Of a DNA stretch of 64,000 bases, positions 36,115-50,160 are shown piece by piece. A program made the translations under genes and the position numbers. Under the pieces are notes generated by a model. The model did no database searches, was not told the DNA's origin, and worked only from the letters and a program-made list of their open reading frames with translations. Position 1 is the first letter of the stretch; each line of letters starts with the position of its first letter. Origin of the DNA: Epiperipatus broadwayi (taxonomy: Eukaryota > Onychophora > Udeonychophora > Euonychophora > Peripatidae); NCBI GenBank assembly GCA_028023455.1, contig JAQFVV010006699.1, positions 248,001 to 312,000 of the forward strand. Direction: 5' to 3'.

Positions 36115-37680
36115 TATTATTAGTTTAACATGTATTGTATTGTAACATTATGTATCTTTGCGTTACAGATGTAAAAACCGGTCTATGTAAAAATGAAACC
36201 ACTAATAGGCTACTTCAAAATATAAAAAAAAGGTAAAGCTAATCTTATTTAGAATAAATTTCATTCATATTTTAAATATAATCACAGATAAAAAGTTACA
36301 TTTTTTTCATAATAAATCATTAAATTTTGTTCAATTATTGTGATTTCATCTTAATATTTTTTCCTTGTTGGCAAAATCTGCAATTTCTGAATAGTAATAA
36401 AAGATGAACATTTAACTCTAGTTAATTTACTGTATTGGATATGGTATTTTATATGTAATGCATAACTAATTTACAGGTAATAACAATTATAGTTGTGGAT
36501 CACTCTCGAATTGATAGTGATAATTGTAATATTCATGTATTAAACAGTAACATATCCTGCTTTGTTTAATGTTTACATTTATATAGTAAATGATATTAGT
36601 ATGAGATTTGATTATTATCATGTTGAATGATTACAATGATACGTGTATAATATTTGGAATATGTGGTATATCCATGTTACATCACGCCAGGTATACTTGT
36701 TCCTTTACCCTGAGTTTGAATAGATATTATCATCATAGGTGAATCATGAACGATATCCATAGATCTTTGAGTTTATGAAGAACTTTGAGTGGATTATGGT
36801 CATATTATCATAGTATATTTGTATTGTTATTTAGTGACACTGGGATTTTAGACTATTTGCAGTCGTGAAATGCCTATGGTCTATGTTATTTGTTCGTTTT
36901 CTTTTTGCCTTAGCTCAACCCCATTATATCTATTGACATATCGTGTGCTTCACTATATTCCATATTCTTTAGTTTTAACACTTTATTATCGATAACAATA
37001 AAATCGTTCCAGAATGGTAGTATTTACAAATGTAAATTGCACTTAAGATTAAGCAAACGATGATAAGAAATAATATTTATCAAATGTTATTTTATATTAG
37101 TAGATTGCTACCTAACGCTCTATTCGAGGCGATTCCATCTATAGCATTAATCTTAGTTATTAATTATTTATACCCAAGTGTTTAGAATGCTGATGTTTTC
37201 ATTACTGTTGAGAGAGTCCTATAATATGAAATTAAATGTAGAACAATAGTAGTATTGATTCTCAAAGTAGAGCTGAATGTCTAATATCTTAAATAGATGA
37301 ATAAAATAGAAAGTCAATTGTTTCATTAATATTTTATAGCATGAATTATTATACTATAAGAATATGCATTACATTATCTTGTCTAATATAATATTGGTAG
37401 CTTGTTAACCATCGATGGGAATATTTGTAACTATATTACCTGTGTCCATTTTAAATGAATAAGTTTCGTAAATTCATACTTAATGAATAAATAAAATATA
37501 AAACGTGTAGTCAAGTTCAAATAAATTCAATTTAAGAAAAATGCAATTAATAATTAATTAAATGCTGGTAATGTGCTAAAATTGTAAACTGATCCAAAGA
37601 GATCTTTTCTTAATAATATAATCATTTAACTCAATCTTGTTCTGTGTAGTTTCTGTTCACAACTGACCAAGAATATATAT
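36115..37680. other. No gene seen
   Basis: AT-rich, no protein-like frame or clear repeat. Confidence 0.5.
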
Positions 37681-38381
37681 AATATACAAATCAATATATA
37701 TATATCAAAATACAGTACAATTTACATAAATTATATTCTTTTAGAAGTACTTCAGACTATACACTTTGCAGTCTTTATCAACTATATAACATTGAATAAT
37801 CAAAACGAGACAACCTTTAACAATACCCATAGTTCAATTCAGATTTCCCACAATTCTGTTATCTTAACATTTGATGACTGGCGATTCATTAACATTTGAC
37901 GATTTCTTTAAATCAACATAGCCTCTTTTATTTTACGTTTATTATGACAACGTTCAATTTGAATAATTTTCATATTTTTATGATCAAATTTAAATTCATA
38001 TTGACAAGATTTATTATGATCAAATATAACTGTTATATTTGATCATAATAAATCTTGTCAATATGGATTTAAATGTGATCATAAAAATATGAAAATCATT
38101 CAAATTGAACGTTGTCATAATAAGCTTAAAATAAAAGAGGCTACGTTGATTTCAAGAAATCGTCAAATGGTAATGAATCGCCAGTCATCAAATGTTAAGA
38201 TAACAGAATTGTGGGAAATCTGAATTGAACTATGGGTATTGTTAAAGGTTGTCTCGTTTTGATTATTCAATGTTATATAGTTGATAAAGACTACAAAGTG
38301 TATAGTCCAAAGTACTTCTAAAAGAATATAATTTATGTAAATTGTACTGTATTTTGATATATATATATTGATTTGTATATT
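37681..38381. repeat. 701-bp near-perfect palindrome, family C copy 1
   Basis: Arms 37681-38030 and 38032-38381 are reverse complements with few mismatches around T38031, and TA runs lie near both ends. The right arm carries GTTGATAAAGACTACAAAG then TATAGTC(C/G)AAAGT, resembling the GATAAAG-stem-GTCGAAA motif of PLE pseudo-LTRs. No CTGANGA core. A second copy lies at 59235-59790. Confidence 0.92.
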
Positions 38382-38435
38382 ACATATATTGTGAAACGAA
38401 TACAGATATCAAATTTTATTTATGACATATATATA

Positions 38436-38645
38436 TATATATGATCACTAGATGGAGCTCTACCAATAGCTCTTAAACAAGCTTTGTTTACATAAACGGA
38501 GAGAGAATTAGAATTCAATATCTCTTTCGTTGTCTTCACCTTTAGACCATGGTTTCAAGCTAGTTGGCTCAAGTCAGTAAAGGGATTATGTAAACAAAGC
38601 TTGTCTAGAAGTTATTGGTAAAGCTTCATTTAGTGATCATAAAAT
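38436..38645. mobile_element. Family B fold-back, short
   Basis: Arms TAGATGGAGCTCTACC...GTTTACATAAAC and their complement flank a minus-strand hammerhead relic (about 38534-38590). The stem III palindrome ACCATGGT, CCTTTA/TAAAGG stem I and GAAA are kept, but the core carries two extra bases. It sits directly 3' of (TA)n. Confidence 0.75.
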
Positions 38646-38649
38646 GCAA

Positions 38650-40263
38650 GATAGAAGCAAGTTACGAAATTTATTACTAAATTTATAACTTATTTTGTTT
38701 AATATATATATATATATTTTGTTGTTATTATTATATATTTTGTAAACAGTGTAAATAAATTTTTGTTTTGAAAATATATCCAGTTGTCGTGGCCTTATTG
38801 ATAAACACTATTCATATTGTTATTGCTATCAATACATTATTATTTTTATAAACATTATCATCAATTAATATGATTAATTCATTATGCATTAGCATATCAG
38901 GAATAAGTTTTGCCAAGCTCTTATATATAGAGTATATAAAATATTACTTCTTATTGATCTAAACACTGTTAATCTTAAGTAAATCTTAAGTATAGATACT
39001 ATTTTCATATAATGTTTTAAAGGTTAAATATTTAGTTTTTGGAATAACTTTTTTTATAAATTATTAAATACAGCATTCACTAAACCTGATCATGTTGTCC
39101 ATTGTCGTTAAATAAAAGTTAGTTTATAAATCATTATTATATTTACTTTATTATTAAGAATTTATAAATATATCATAAATTTTAAAGATTATAATTACTG
39201 CTGCCATTGGAACAATTAAATATTCTTGCATTATGAGCCATTTTTGTTTGCTATATTAAGATAGTAGTAAAATCCTTTTTACTTATCCAAATATACTTTT
39301 AAAATAGTAACATTTCAAATTATTTGAATCGTGAAAAAATTAACTTATCGATTAATACTTTCAAGTTGGACACTATTATTAGTTTTTCATTTCTTACGTT
39401 ATTTTTAATGCTTCACCAAGATCTCTTATATTCATTCTTATTGTTAAGTCAGTCAATAAAATTTTAAAATGTAAGTTTCTCTCTTTAATTTAAGACTTCT
39501 AACCCATTTTAATTTAGTAGTTATTTTTTTTATTATCCAAGTTTAAGACCCCTTGCTTTTATTTCATTATTATTTTACTTTTGTTTGAAATACTATCAGT
39601 TTAATAGTTCATAATTCCATTCTTCGTCACCAATATTGTCATCATAACTAATCTGTATTTTACTTTCTTTTATTTTCATCTTCATTCCATCTTAAGTCAC
39701 TATCAAAATTAATTCATCCTTCATTGATTGCTATTCAATCATCACCCTAACTATTCATCACCATAACCCATTTTCCTTTCTCTTCTCCTCATTATTAAGT
39801 CCACTCATTTCCATTAGTTAACTATTATTTATTCTTCATTACCCATTTAATCTTATACATCTTTATTAATTTATCATACAACTCATAATTCTAATTCAAT
39901 ACTCAATTCGTAAATAGATGACCTCCTGATTATCAACTATCTAGTAGAATTACAAATGAAATCTATCTTTTAATATTTTTATTTTAGATCTTTGTAGTTG
40001 TACTTTATGTAATAATAGCTATAAGAGATGTAAAGCTAATGAATGTAATGTCAGTGGTCCATTTTGTAACCTGCCCCTAGGTTTGTTCATGTTCATTTAT
40101 GCTAGCCAGCCAGTTTTCATATAAACTTCAATGATATTTTGACCCCATTATATTGCCATTCGTTATTATGATTTATGTGTGAGGTTATGTTTTAAGTGTG
40201 GTTTAATATTTTGTAAGATTACAATATATATAAATAATTTATAGTAACTTTAGAGAATAACTT
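38650..40263. other. No gene seen; pyrimidine-rich tract
   Basis: 39560-39930 has a strong C+T bias on this strand with repeated TCATT/TCACC words, like a decayed simple repeat. Nothing coding. Confidence 0.45.
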
Positions 40264-40352
40264 TGTCAAGCGTGGTTGGCGTGGCTGCCTTCCGGGTGGC
40301 TGGCCCGGGTTCGCTTCCCGGTCAAAGCTTTGACATATATATATATATATAT
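40264..40352 (+). mobile_element. tRNA-related SINE with (TA)n tail
   Basis: A-box-like TGGTTGGCGTGG, the segment GCTGCCTTCCGGGTGGCTGG, B-box-like GGTTCGCTTCC, then TTTGACATA leading into (TA)n at 40332-40352. It is a second SINE subtype, different from the TTACAAGCAG type. Confidence 0.7.
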
Positions 40353-43300
40353 TGTGCCCTTATCTATAGGTCATAATAAGGTAGAATGGTCAATTACTAA
40401 AAAATTTTAAATTTTAAAATACGTTTGTGTAATATATTGATAATTGTATGATCGATTAGATCTTATAGTACAAATTAAGGCTGAAAATACCTGGTATATA
40501 AAAGTGTAATGGATTATTTTAAAAGAAAACAGTTAAATAAAGCTTAATTATATCCTTGCTTATGGTTGTAAAAGCTGGCCATATAAAATAATACAGCTAT
40601 AAATAGTTAAAAGTATATTAACGATCCAATTGTAATATTTTAAAAACTAATAAATTTAATAAACGCTATATGTAGTATTATAATTATAATTAATATTCAA
40701 ATTTAATCTAATATATTTTAAAATAAACTTTAGGATGGTGAGAATTATATTTAGTTCTACATTTTTAAATTATTTTCTAAATTTTTATAAAATATATCAG
40801 TTTTGGTAATTTAGACCGAGACGTAAATCAAATCATCTGATAAAGTTAGTAATCATGTGACTGTATATTATATACTTTCACACACACGCTTGTTAGAATA
40901 ATAATAAAGTTTGTGAATTATAAAACTAAATATAATTGCTATCGATCGTTAAAGTAAAAGTTGAAATATTAAATGATATTTTAATAATTGTTGTAAAGTT
41001 TAAATAATTTTGATAAAACTGTAATTGAGTTTAAAAATACTATTCTAAGTAATATTTTGAAACATAACATCATAAATTCTTTATTTTAAAAGGGTTTAAT
41101 CTATTATAAAACTAAAAACGGAGGTATTTTAGCAGACAAAATATAAGAATTAGACGAAGCGGGAGGAAAGTAATGTGTAAGTGAAGAAGGGAGTAACATA
41201 TTTTTTTAGCTGGATAAGATCGTAAGCTAGAAAAGTGATATAATTTTAAAATTTTGTATTTATTTTAAAAGTTTTTTGTAAGTAATGTTATTTTGAACTG
41301 CCTTTACATGAAGGGCTAATTTTAAAAGTTTTCTTACCAGTAATTTTATTCAAGTTTAGCCAAAACCTTACAGTAAAAATGGAAATACTACAGAAAACAG
41401 TATGTAGAAGTTATGAGAAAGGAAAAATATTTGTAAAGTGCCTTGATACAGCTTTATTTATGCTCAACCAGAAACTTATAATTGTAACTCAGAGGAATAT
41501 AATTTGGACGCTATATGGAAAACTTAAAAGAGAAGTTATTTGCCATCAGGAAAAATTATGACGCACAAATTTATAAGGCTACTCTAAAGTTTTTTTTTTA
41601 TTCTTCTCTATGGGAAAATTAAGATGCGTATATTATAAAGAATTATGTAAAAGTTATAATGAGAAAAAAAAATGTTTGTCCTTTTTAAAGGAAATATTAC
41701 AAAGTATATAGTTACCAGAACTTTAAAAGAAAGGAAAAATTACCGAATAATGATATGAAAGAGCTATTGTGTTTTTTATGAAAAAAAAAAAGAACAGAAA
41801 AACTTTCTCTAAGAAGAATTAAAAATGTTAAAGTGTTCATTGGAGAAATACTTGATTTAGAAAATATAAATTTAAATTACTTAATGAAAATGGATCCATG
41901 GAAACAGAAAAGTTTTATTGAATATTTAAATCAAAGTACCTAGAAGATGCATCATAAAAGTCGCGCGGGAAAATATTAGCAGAAAATATTAGAATTAAAT
42001 ATTTAGAGGTTTTCTTTATGGGATTAATTGATATCATGGTTAATAATTGTATTAAGTGTGATAAAAAACCAAGGATTGTCATCTATGAATATTTATTAAA
42101 CAGAGCAATAATTGTTTTGCCTTAAAATAGAACATTAAGTGACTGAAGAAGAAATAATAAACATTTTTTTTTAGCTTTAATATGAACGGTTTTCAAGAAA
42201 ATTCGATAAAGAAGTACAGTAAATATAGTTTAAATATTTTTTTTTACTGATTTATTTTAAAATATAAAATGCTATGTGAGATTAGGGAAAACATATAAAC
42301 ATAAATTTAGTAATATTGAGATTTAAATATAATAGCTTGATAAAATTATAGAAATATTGTTTAAAAATAAAGTGTATGTATGTATGTGAGTCTTATATCT
42401 ACAAGAATCAAATGGATGGTGAAGCCTACGGAACGCGATCGAGAAGATAAAGATTGTTTGGTAATTTTGATATTTATTCATAATGCATAATGTATTTTTT
42501 TTAGATCATCTATTGATTAAGAATGAAGTGTGAAAGTTTAAATTATATGTACACATTTTATACAACATTTTAACATATAATGAGATAGGAGTAATTCGGA
42601 ATATGCATGCAATAATTTATTTAAAGTATATTAATAATATAATTTAACAGAACAATTGTGTGATTCTTTTGAACTTTCATGTGGTAAAGTATTCAGATAT
42701 TTAAATAGTTGTATATGATTAAATATACGGAGGAAAGTAGTAAAAAGATTTTCTTATAGAACAGTGGAATAGTTTTGAAATAAATGAATTTTATTATTGT
42801 TAGAAATGCAGATATGTATTTGTCGATGTACAGTATAGAAAAATCTTGAGAAATAAGATCGGATAGTGACTTGGAAGTACTAGTGGCGAGGAAACCAAGA
42901 TGATGTTTTTTTAAGAAATAGGAAAATAAAAGATTTGGATCATATTTAGTTTTGTGTGATTTCAGTATAGTTAACTAAGCCCTATGACTGAACACATATA
43001 GTTTGGACAGTGTTTTTTCATATCTTTAAACTTTTTGATGTTATAATAAAGCTGAAGAAATAGCTTTAGCATCGTTCCTATAATAGAGGTTGGTAGACAG
43101 GTAAAGGTCACTCCTCTATAGTGTCTTTTAATTCACTGTGCCATGATTGTCAAGATATATGACGAGTAATATTTTATTTGTATTTTGATCCTATGCATCT
43201 ATCTTCGCTATCCTTATTTCGTGAATCTGCATCAGTCAGAAAGATATTTTCAAAGAAATAATGAATAAAATAGAACTGAAGATATGTTATCGTTTATGTA

Positions 43301-45715
43301 AGAATAGTTTATTTGCTGGAATGTATAGAATTGGGTAACTTTAAAATTGAAAGTCCAAAATATCATAAAGAGAGAAATAATCATATAATACATTGTAAAA
43401 TTAATTCAGAAATGAATATAAGATTTTGAAAAGAAATCTAAACTAAGTATTTAAAAGTGATAATAAAATTTGAATGAATTTTTTTTTTATATAATATTTT
43501 TAGAAAATAAGTATTGCATATTTATTAAGAGAATATTCCAATAAGGTATAATAAACATATACTTGTGCATGGTATATTAATAGTTGTAATTATATCATCC
43601 GAAGTAAGGCTTGGATGAGAATATTAGGATTAATAAACATCGGATAATGAACAATAAAAACCTAATACCGAATGTAGAACAATGTTTTGACTTTGTAAGA
43701 TTCCATACAACCAATATAAAACTAAAATTTGTTATTTTGTAGAATTTTACTACGAATGTAAATTTTGTAAAAAAATATAATTTTAATAATATTAGGGATG
43801 CAAAGTGTTAGTGATAATCATATAAGAAATGCATGTTGTAACAAGCTAACCATAATAATAAATCAAATAATAATACTGTATTTTCTTAAGCGTTTTAAAA
43901 ATAAGATTTAACTAGGAAAAGTAAATAATATTTTGATTTCATTTATAAACTAATAAACTAAGTGAGATATGAAAGTAAGGGATATCCAATGTATATAGTG
44001 TAAAAATATTGTTAATTTATTTATGTTGTTAATAAACTTTGTTTTAAATTTGTTTTAAAGTTTTGTGTCCGCGTTGTTATTTCTTCACATGGATGCATGA
44101 AATCACGATACATTTATAATTGAAACAGACATATAGGTTTTGCACAAAAAGGTAAACATAAAAGTGTTATAATAATTTTGAGAATTTATTGGTATGTTAA
44201 AATTAAAAGATCATAATTTTATATTATTTATTGGTCATAAGTCGGTTGCCACAATATTACATTAAATTATATGCTAAAGTTGCCACACGTATTCTGTTGT
44301 CAGATTATTAAAATACTACCACGTACGTATTTATTTATTTCATTTAGGAAGAAATAAGATTATATTATATTATTATTGTTATTATTATTTTTATTTTTGT
44401 TAGTTGCTGTGTAGTAGATTATGACATAAAATTCCCTTTTCATATTTTACTACCGTAATTTTAAATCAGTTAGAATACAATTTATGAACCTGAGATTTTA
44501 TTTTGTTTTATTTTACTTCATTTTATTTAATTAAGCTAGATTCTTGTTATAAAGAAGATTGAGATATGATTATTATTTTAATCGTAGTGAATAGAGCTCG
44601 GAAAGTCGTAAGAATACTATGAGTTAGTTATTTTGGTATAGTAAAAAGGGGGAATAGTGTTCTTATGCCATTGAGGTAGTATCGTGTGGATAATGTCTCA
44701 ATGTAGTCTATCTCGTTCCCGTATTGTCACTCCATGTCTCATGAAAATAGTAAATATTTGTTAATTCATTTTAAAATTGAACCGTATTTGTATTTTAGAA
44801 ATTAGAGCTAGTAATCATTTTAATCAATGCTGAATATTTCATTTATTTATTTGTTAACTGAGCTAGAACCCGGAATATTCGTAATAAACAATATATTTTG
44901 GGGTGAGGATGCGCGGGGGAGAGGTTAGAATATATATATATATATATATATAACTTTGTACAATAATAAAATATATAATTTTCAAATTATATTAAGTCTT
45001 TTGTTTATTTAAAAACATTATATTAATGTACATATATATTAAAAAAACTATATCAAATGTAAAATTAAACAAAAGTAGTCAATTTTTTTTTAAAAAATGC
45101 ACAACAATCTATTTCAATGGTTGTATTATGGTCGTATAAAACTGTGTTTGTTTGAATAAAAGTCTGCCTTAGTCAAAAAATCAACAGGCTGTATATAATT
45201 GTACTTTTTACTAAATGTGTTTTGTCAACATTTATTTAATTTTGAATTTGGTGTAGGTTATTTAATTTCAATAATTAATTTAGCTTTAGGATATATATAT
45301 ATTATGGACGCTCGAGCGTGTGTGTTTGTCTAAAACTTTCTAACGATGGCACTTTACTTGAAATTAAATTAGATCATTCTTAACATTTCGAACTCATTAA
45401 TAAATATTCTTAAAAAAAAAACACAAACATTGTTTTAAAATGTCAAATACTTTCTTCAATTGTTAGCACACAGACATTTCACTACTAAATCTAAATGATA
45501 GTAATAACCCACTATATATTTGCTCACATATGGAATAATAATGTTGAATATTAAAACATAATTTCCAAATTATAATATCTTTCTCCAGTAAGAAATTTCA
45601 CGTCAATTATATATATATATATAAACTGATTTTGCTGTATATATTACAAGGAAATCAAGTCATATATCACTGACTTAATTTAATAAGCTTGTATTACAAA
45701 TGTTATATAAAGAGC
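40353..45715. other. Long stretch without recognised features
   Basis: More than 5 kb with no supported gene, tRNA or large repeat. Short open frames such as 41379-41561 lack domains. Around 41.1-42.0 kb there is a vague recurrence of GAGAAAGGAAAAATAT-type words. A TA run lies at 44933-44951. It could be intronic or intergenic. Confidence 0.5.
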
Positions 45716-45889
45716 GTGCCAATAATGTTTAACATGGGGTATCTGAACTTTGTTCAATCTCATACAATTATTTAAATTAGATAGCTGAATTTGAAGACAT
45801 ATGGATGTGTAAAAATTTCAGATTGTTTACTTAATGATTAACCATTAGGTAAAGTGTTGGGCTTGGCCTTATATTTTAAATGTAATGTT

Positions 45890-45945
45890 TGGATATCCTA
45901 GCACCTCACTGAGGAATGCCATAAACACAAAGCAGATCTGGGGAT
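45890..45945 (+). ncRNA. Hammerhead relic (family J unit 1)
   Basis: Core CTGAGGA (45909-45915) and stem I CCTCA/TGGGG are kept. The GAAA position has decayed to CAAAG. Confidence 0.55.
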
Positions 45946-46257
45946 AGAAATATTCTGAAAAGCTGGTAGAAAAACTAATGGCTTGCTCATTATATAACAT
46001 TTGTAGTAAGTCATGTGATATATGAATTGATTTCCTTACATTATTGTTTTGCTCTTAAGGCTTTGGCGATTTTATATTGCTAAAGCTATTAATATATAGT
46101 ATATCTGAACTTTGTTCTGTCCTGCATGGCTATTTAAGTTAAATAATTGGTTATGAAAGTATATGGATGAATGAAAATTTCATATTTTCTACTTAATAGA
46201 TAACCATTAGATAAAATACTGGGCTTGACCCTGTACTTTAAATCTAATGCTTGAATA

Positions 46258-46312
46258 TCATAGTGTATCACTGAGGAATGCCAAAAACATGAAACCGGTC
46301 TGTAGGTATATT
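46258..46312 (+). ncRNA. Hammerhead-like motif (family J unit 2)
   Basis: Core CTGAGGA (46271-46277), stem II ATG/CAT, GAAA, palindromic stem III ACCGGT then C at the cleavage position. Stem I pairing is now weak. Together the two units imply an ancestral working ribozyme. Confidence 0.6.
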
Positions 46313-46362
46313 TTGAAAAGCTTGTTAAGAGCTATTGACATGCTCATTATATATATATATAG

Positions 46363-47871
46363 TAATAAACAGTTCGTATGTTTACTGGTGTAACTATATA
46401 ACAGTCAAATTATCATTTTTTAGGATAAATAAAAAAATATTAAAAAATTAATATTTTTAAAAACAATCAACTTATTATTTGCTTTATTGTAATATAGAGG
46501 ATTTGAACATAGACTTTCAGCATCCCTTCAGCTATTTGAATCTATCTCATAAAACCATATTCAAATTCTCCATATTATATTAAAATTCCAAGTATATAAA
46601 ATATACGTGACATTTGCTTTATTTTTAAATTTTATTTAAAGAATAATAAATATTTGTCATAATTGAAATTATAGTTGCTTAATTAATTAAAATATTTTTT
46701 AAAATAATTTTAAATTATTAATTGATTGACATTTGTTTACAAAATAATTTACGTTGTTAAGCTTTTAATTAATTTGATATTTTCTAAATTAAAATTTATT
46801 TTCGGGAAGAAAAATCAAACGATTTTAAAGTAAGTGGAAGTTTATTACAGGATTATATATATACACTAAAATGAAGTATTTTACAGGCAAAATATATAGC
46901 ATAATTTATAGTATTCTTCAATTTAACCGGATAAAATTTTAAAATATGTAACTCTGGTTAGTTTAACAAAAGAACATTTTTTTAAAACTTTTTAAAGATG
47001 TTATCGAGCGGTCGTTGCATAAACAGAAAAAGTTACTGCGAAGGAATTAGAATAGAGTTTAATGCTAGTGCGAAAAAATATACACTATCTTCACCACTTT
47101 TTATGTCTTAGCGAAAATTCCGTACTTTCTCTAAAATTAATGCACTATTGTGATGCAATCGTTATCAAATAATATTTTAAAAAAAAAACATATTTATTTT
47201 AAGAGAGTGAATTGTATTTATTAGCAAAAGTAATGAACAATTTAAATACTATCTACATAAAAGCGTTTCTTTATATAGATTAATAAAAGCCATCAAATTA
47301 ATTTGAATCCAACTGTAAGTTCGTCTTCACACTTCAAATTTGATCTTTGCTATTTGTTTATATTGATTTTTGTTTTGACTGAAAAAAATTGCAATATTTA
47401 ACATTTTGTTTTTGTTCGATTCCTAATATTTTTTTTTCCTACAATTTTTAATTAATCATTTGCAACATTTTATATTCTTGCAACGACTATCTAATAAGAT
47501 CTTTACCCAACTAAAGATAAATATTATTTATCTAAACAAATTGTAATTCAATTTTTACATTTAAAGAAGTTTAGCCAAAAAAGAATTGTTAAATTGTATC
47601 TGTAAAATGTTTCTCAGTGTGGCAGTCAAACCCATGAGCTATATATATTTTATAGATTATATTTATCTGTTTAAGGAGATTTATTTAAATTTCTTTATAT
47701 CAATAATTGCAACTTCTGTGGACAAGTTGCAAATTTTAGTGTCTATATAAATATATGGGAACGTAAATAAAGGTGGGATCCTAACTTTTTTGTTAAAAGG
47801 AGGTTGACTTGGCAGCAGTTTGAGATTGTTATCTATATTGGGATTGTCTAAGTATTGACTGTTTTCTAATG

Positions 47872-47873
<2 letters not shown>
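46363..47873. other. No gene seen
   Basis: AT-rich; the 83-codon frame at 47681-47932 is largely a translated (TA)n and is not called. Confidence 0.5.

Positions 47874-47921
<48 letters not shown>
47874..47921. repeat. (TA)n microsatellite
   Basis: About 24 TA units, immediately 5' of a family B element. Confidence 0.97.
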
Positions 47922-47924
<3 letters not shown>

Positions 47925-48357
47925 CAAGTCATAAATTTCGTAACTTGCTTTTAAGCTTGCATTTAAATGATCACTAGATGGAGCTTACCAATAGCTCTAA
48001 GCAAGCTTTATTTTTATAAGTGCTGAAAGAGAAAGAATTCAAAATTTCTACCATTAAGTTTCGAGCTTAAGGCTCATCTCAGTGGAGGGTTGTGACTCTA
48101 AAAACTAGATCTAAATTACTAACTCAAAAGTCAGCACTTATAAAACAAGCTGAAAGTCTGAAATTTTCAGACATGCGTAAATGTCTTCAAATCCAGCTTT
48201 TCAAACCAGATAACTATATGGGTCTGAATTCAGTTCAGTTTCACCATACAGTAAAAGCCTCTGCAATATAGCACCGCAAAAACCTTCAAAGGTACACTTA
48301 TAACATTTAATAAACAAGTCATAAATTTCATAACTTACTTTTAAGCTTGCATTTAAA
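47922..48357. mobile_element. Family B monomer with repeated ends
   Basis: Starts and ends with AACAAGTCATAAATTTC...TTTTAAGCTTGC (47922-47967 and 48314-48357), so one 392-bp period plus a terminal repeat. Inside lie GATCACTAGATGGAGC, GCTGAAAGAG and a minus-strand hammerhead relic at about 48050-48100 (stem II GAGC/GCTC, GAAAC; core altered to CTGAGATGA). Confidence 0.75.
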
Positions 48358-48682
48358 GGTATATAGATTTATTTCTGCCAGATTGTGGTTCAAACCAAAG
48401 TATACACAATAATTATTCTGGCAGTGAGATCAGAAATAACCATATTTTAGTCAACAATTATGCAATTCATCTGATTCCAAATATATTAATATTGCATTTA
48501 ATAAAATAATTCTAGACAAAGATTATCTTTAAAGTAAATGTGAGAAAGATATTATTTATATATTTATAGATGTGGGAAGAAAATCTTTATAATTGAAATT
48601 TCTTTATTTTTCATTTTATTTCCCCACTATTTGAGACAATTAATAAAAGCTTCTAAAACTGTTTTTCATTAGAAGTAGTAGT

Positions 48683-48824
<142 letters not shown>

Positions 48825-48916
48825 TAACTAGAAACCTAAAAGAAATATGCTATAATCTTAATATGATTAACGAGGTTTGTAAAAAAGATTCTTATGAAGC
48901 TTAAAGACAGTTTTCT

Positions 48917-48970
48917 TCAAAATAAACTGAGATTTTTGGTTTGCAAACCAAAAATGTCAGTTTATTTTGA
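48917..48970. repeat. 54-bp hairpin
   Basis: Two 27-base arms with one internal mismatch meet without a loop (TTTGGTTTG/CAAACCAAA). Origin unknown. Confidence 0.75.
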
Positions 48971-49918
48971 AAAAAAAGTGTAGATGATAAATTTTAAAAT
49001 TAATATAAATATTTTATTGGTATGCACTTTTACTTAATAGAAGAATTCTTGGTAATTTTAAAGGTTGAATATATAAGTATAGGGAATTTGAACTCAGATT
49101 GAATATATGTGGGTTTTTTAAATTTATATTCTTTCAAAAGTATGTAATGAATATTACTTGGCTAATTAAAAAAATAACTTTTAAATAATTATTTACGTTT
49201 AAGGATTTTTATAGCTATAGTTAAACAGATTATTGAAGATTGATAGGTGTATTTGGTTTTAATAATAGTTTTCTTATTTAAAAATATTGAATAGTAGACT
49301 TATATCTACTTAGTTTTATGGTTAATAAGTCATATATTTGACAATTGCATCCGTTGAATATATAAACAATAAAATCGCATTTTATAAAGATTGAACATAA
49401 ATATTTGATCATATAAAAATTATATATGTAAATATAAACTTACCAGCTGTTAATATTATATAATACATTGAGATTAATACTCCAAGACTGATTTATTAAG
49501 TAAATTAATACTATCAATCCAGGCAGAGATATTTTTTAAAAAAAAAGATGGCCCTTCTTTTCTCTTTTAACTCAATTTAAATCTTAAGCTATTTAGAGAA
49601 AAAGCATAAATAGTTTAAATCACTTATATTGCTTTATTAAAGCTATATTATGTTAATTGACAAATTGTTTCAATTTACAGTTTGTCAATACCAAATCAAA
49701 TATAAAATAATACAAAGCAATTTGAAATATAACTTTAATAAAATAATATAATGGATTTAAAATCTTTATGCTTTCTCTCCAAAGTGCTTAATATTAGCCT
49801 CTCTAAATAAAATAAGGTAAAAGGAAAAGGAGATTGAAACTTTTCTCTAAAAATGTTTATTATATGCCTTGGATTGAGTGTATTTCATTTATTTAATAGG
49901 CTAGTATTGAAGTGTTAA
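48971..49918. other. No gene seen
   Basis: AT-rich, with no supported feature. Confidence 0.5.
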
Positions 49919-49946
49919 TCTCTCTCTCTCTCTGTATCTCTCTGTA

Positions 49947-49999
<53 letters not shown>

Positions 50000-50027
50000 T
50001 TGTGTATTTTATATATATATATATATT
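49919..50027. repeat. (CT)n-(TA)n microsatellite
   Basis: A CT-rich run to about 49986, then two TA runs. Confidence 0.93.
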
Positions 50028-50160
50028 CCCGTTATATTAATTATTTCACCTGCAGTTAAAAAAACTATTACATGATATACATTTTGTTTGTTCATTAGAA
50101 TAAATGAGTTTTATACATAACATTGGGGAAATTTACACATTATTAGAAGATTAAAAATTA

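Larger units (their letters stand above)
45720..46348 (+). mobile_element. Family J, two tandem ~362-bp monomers
   Basis: Two diverged head-to-tail units share ATCTGAACTTTGTTC, GATAACCATTAG(A/G)TAAA, GGGCTTG(A/G)CC and GCTTGCTCATTATAT-type words. Hammerhead-like cores are 362 bp apart (45909 and 46271). Layout and words such as TTAAGGCTTTGGC suggest distant kinship to family B. It ends in (TA)n at 46349-46362. Confidence 0.7.

Noticed and set aside
44670-44720. let-7-like word TGAGGTAGTA
   Set aside because: Only the first ten bases match the let-7 family; the rest of the mature sequence and a miRNA hairpin are absent.
47681-47932. 83-codon minus frame
   Set aside because: Starts in (TA)n giving Tyr-Ile repeats; the remainder has no domain.
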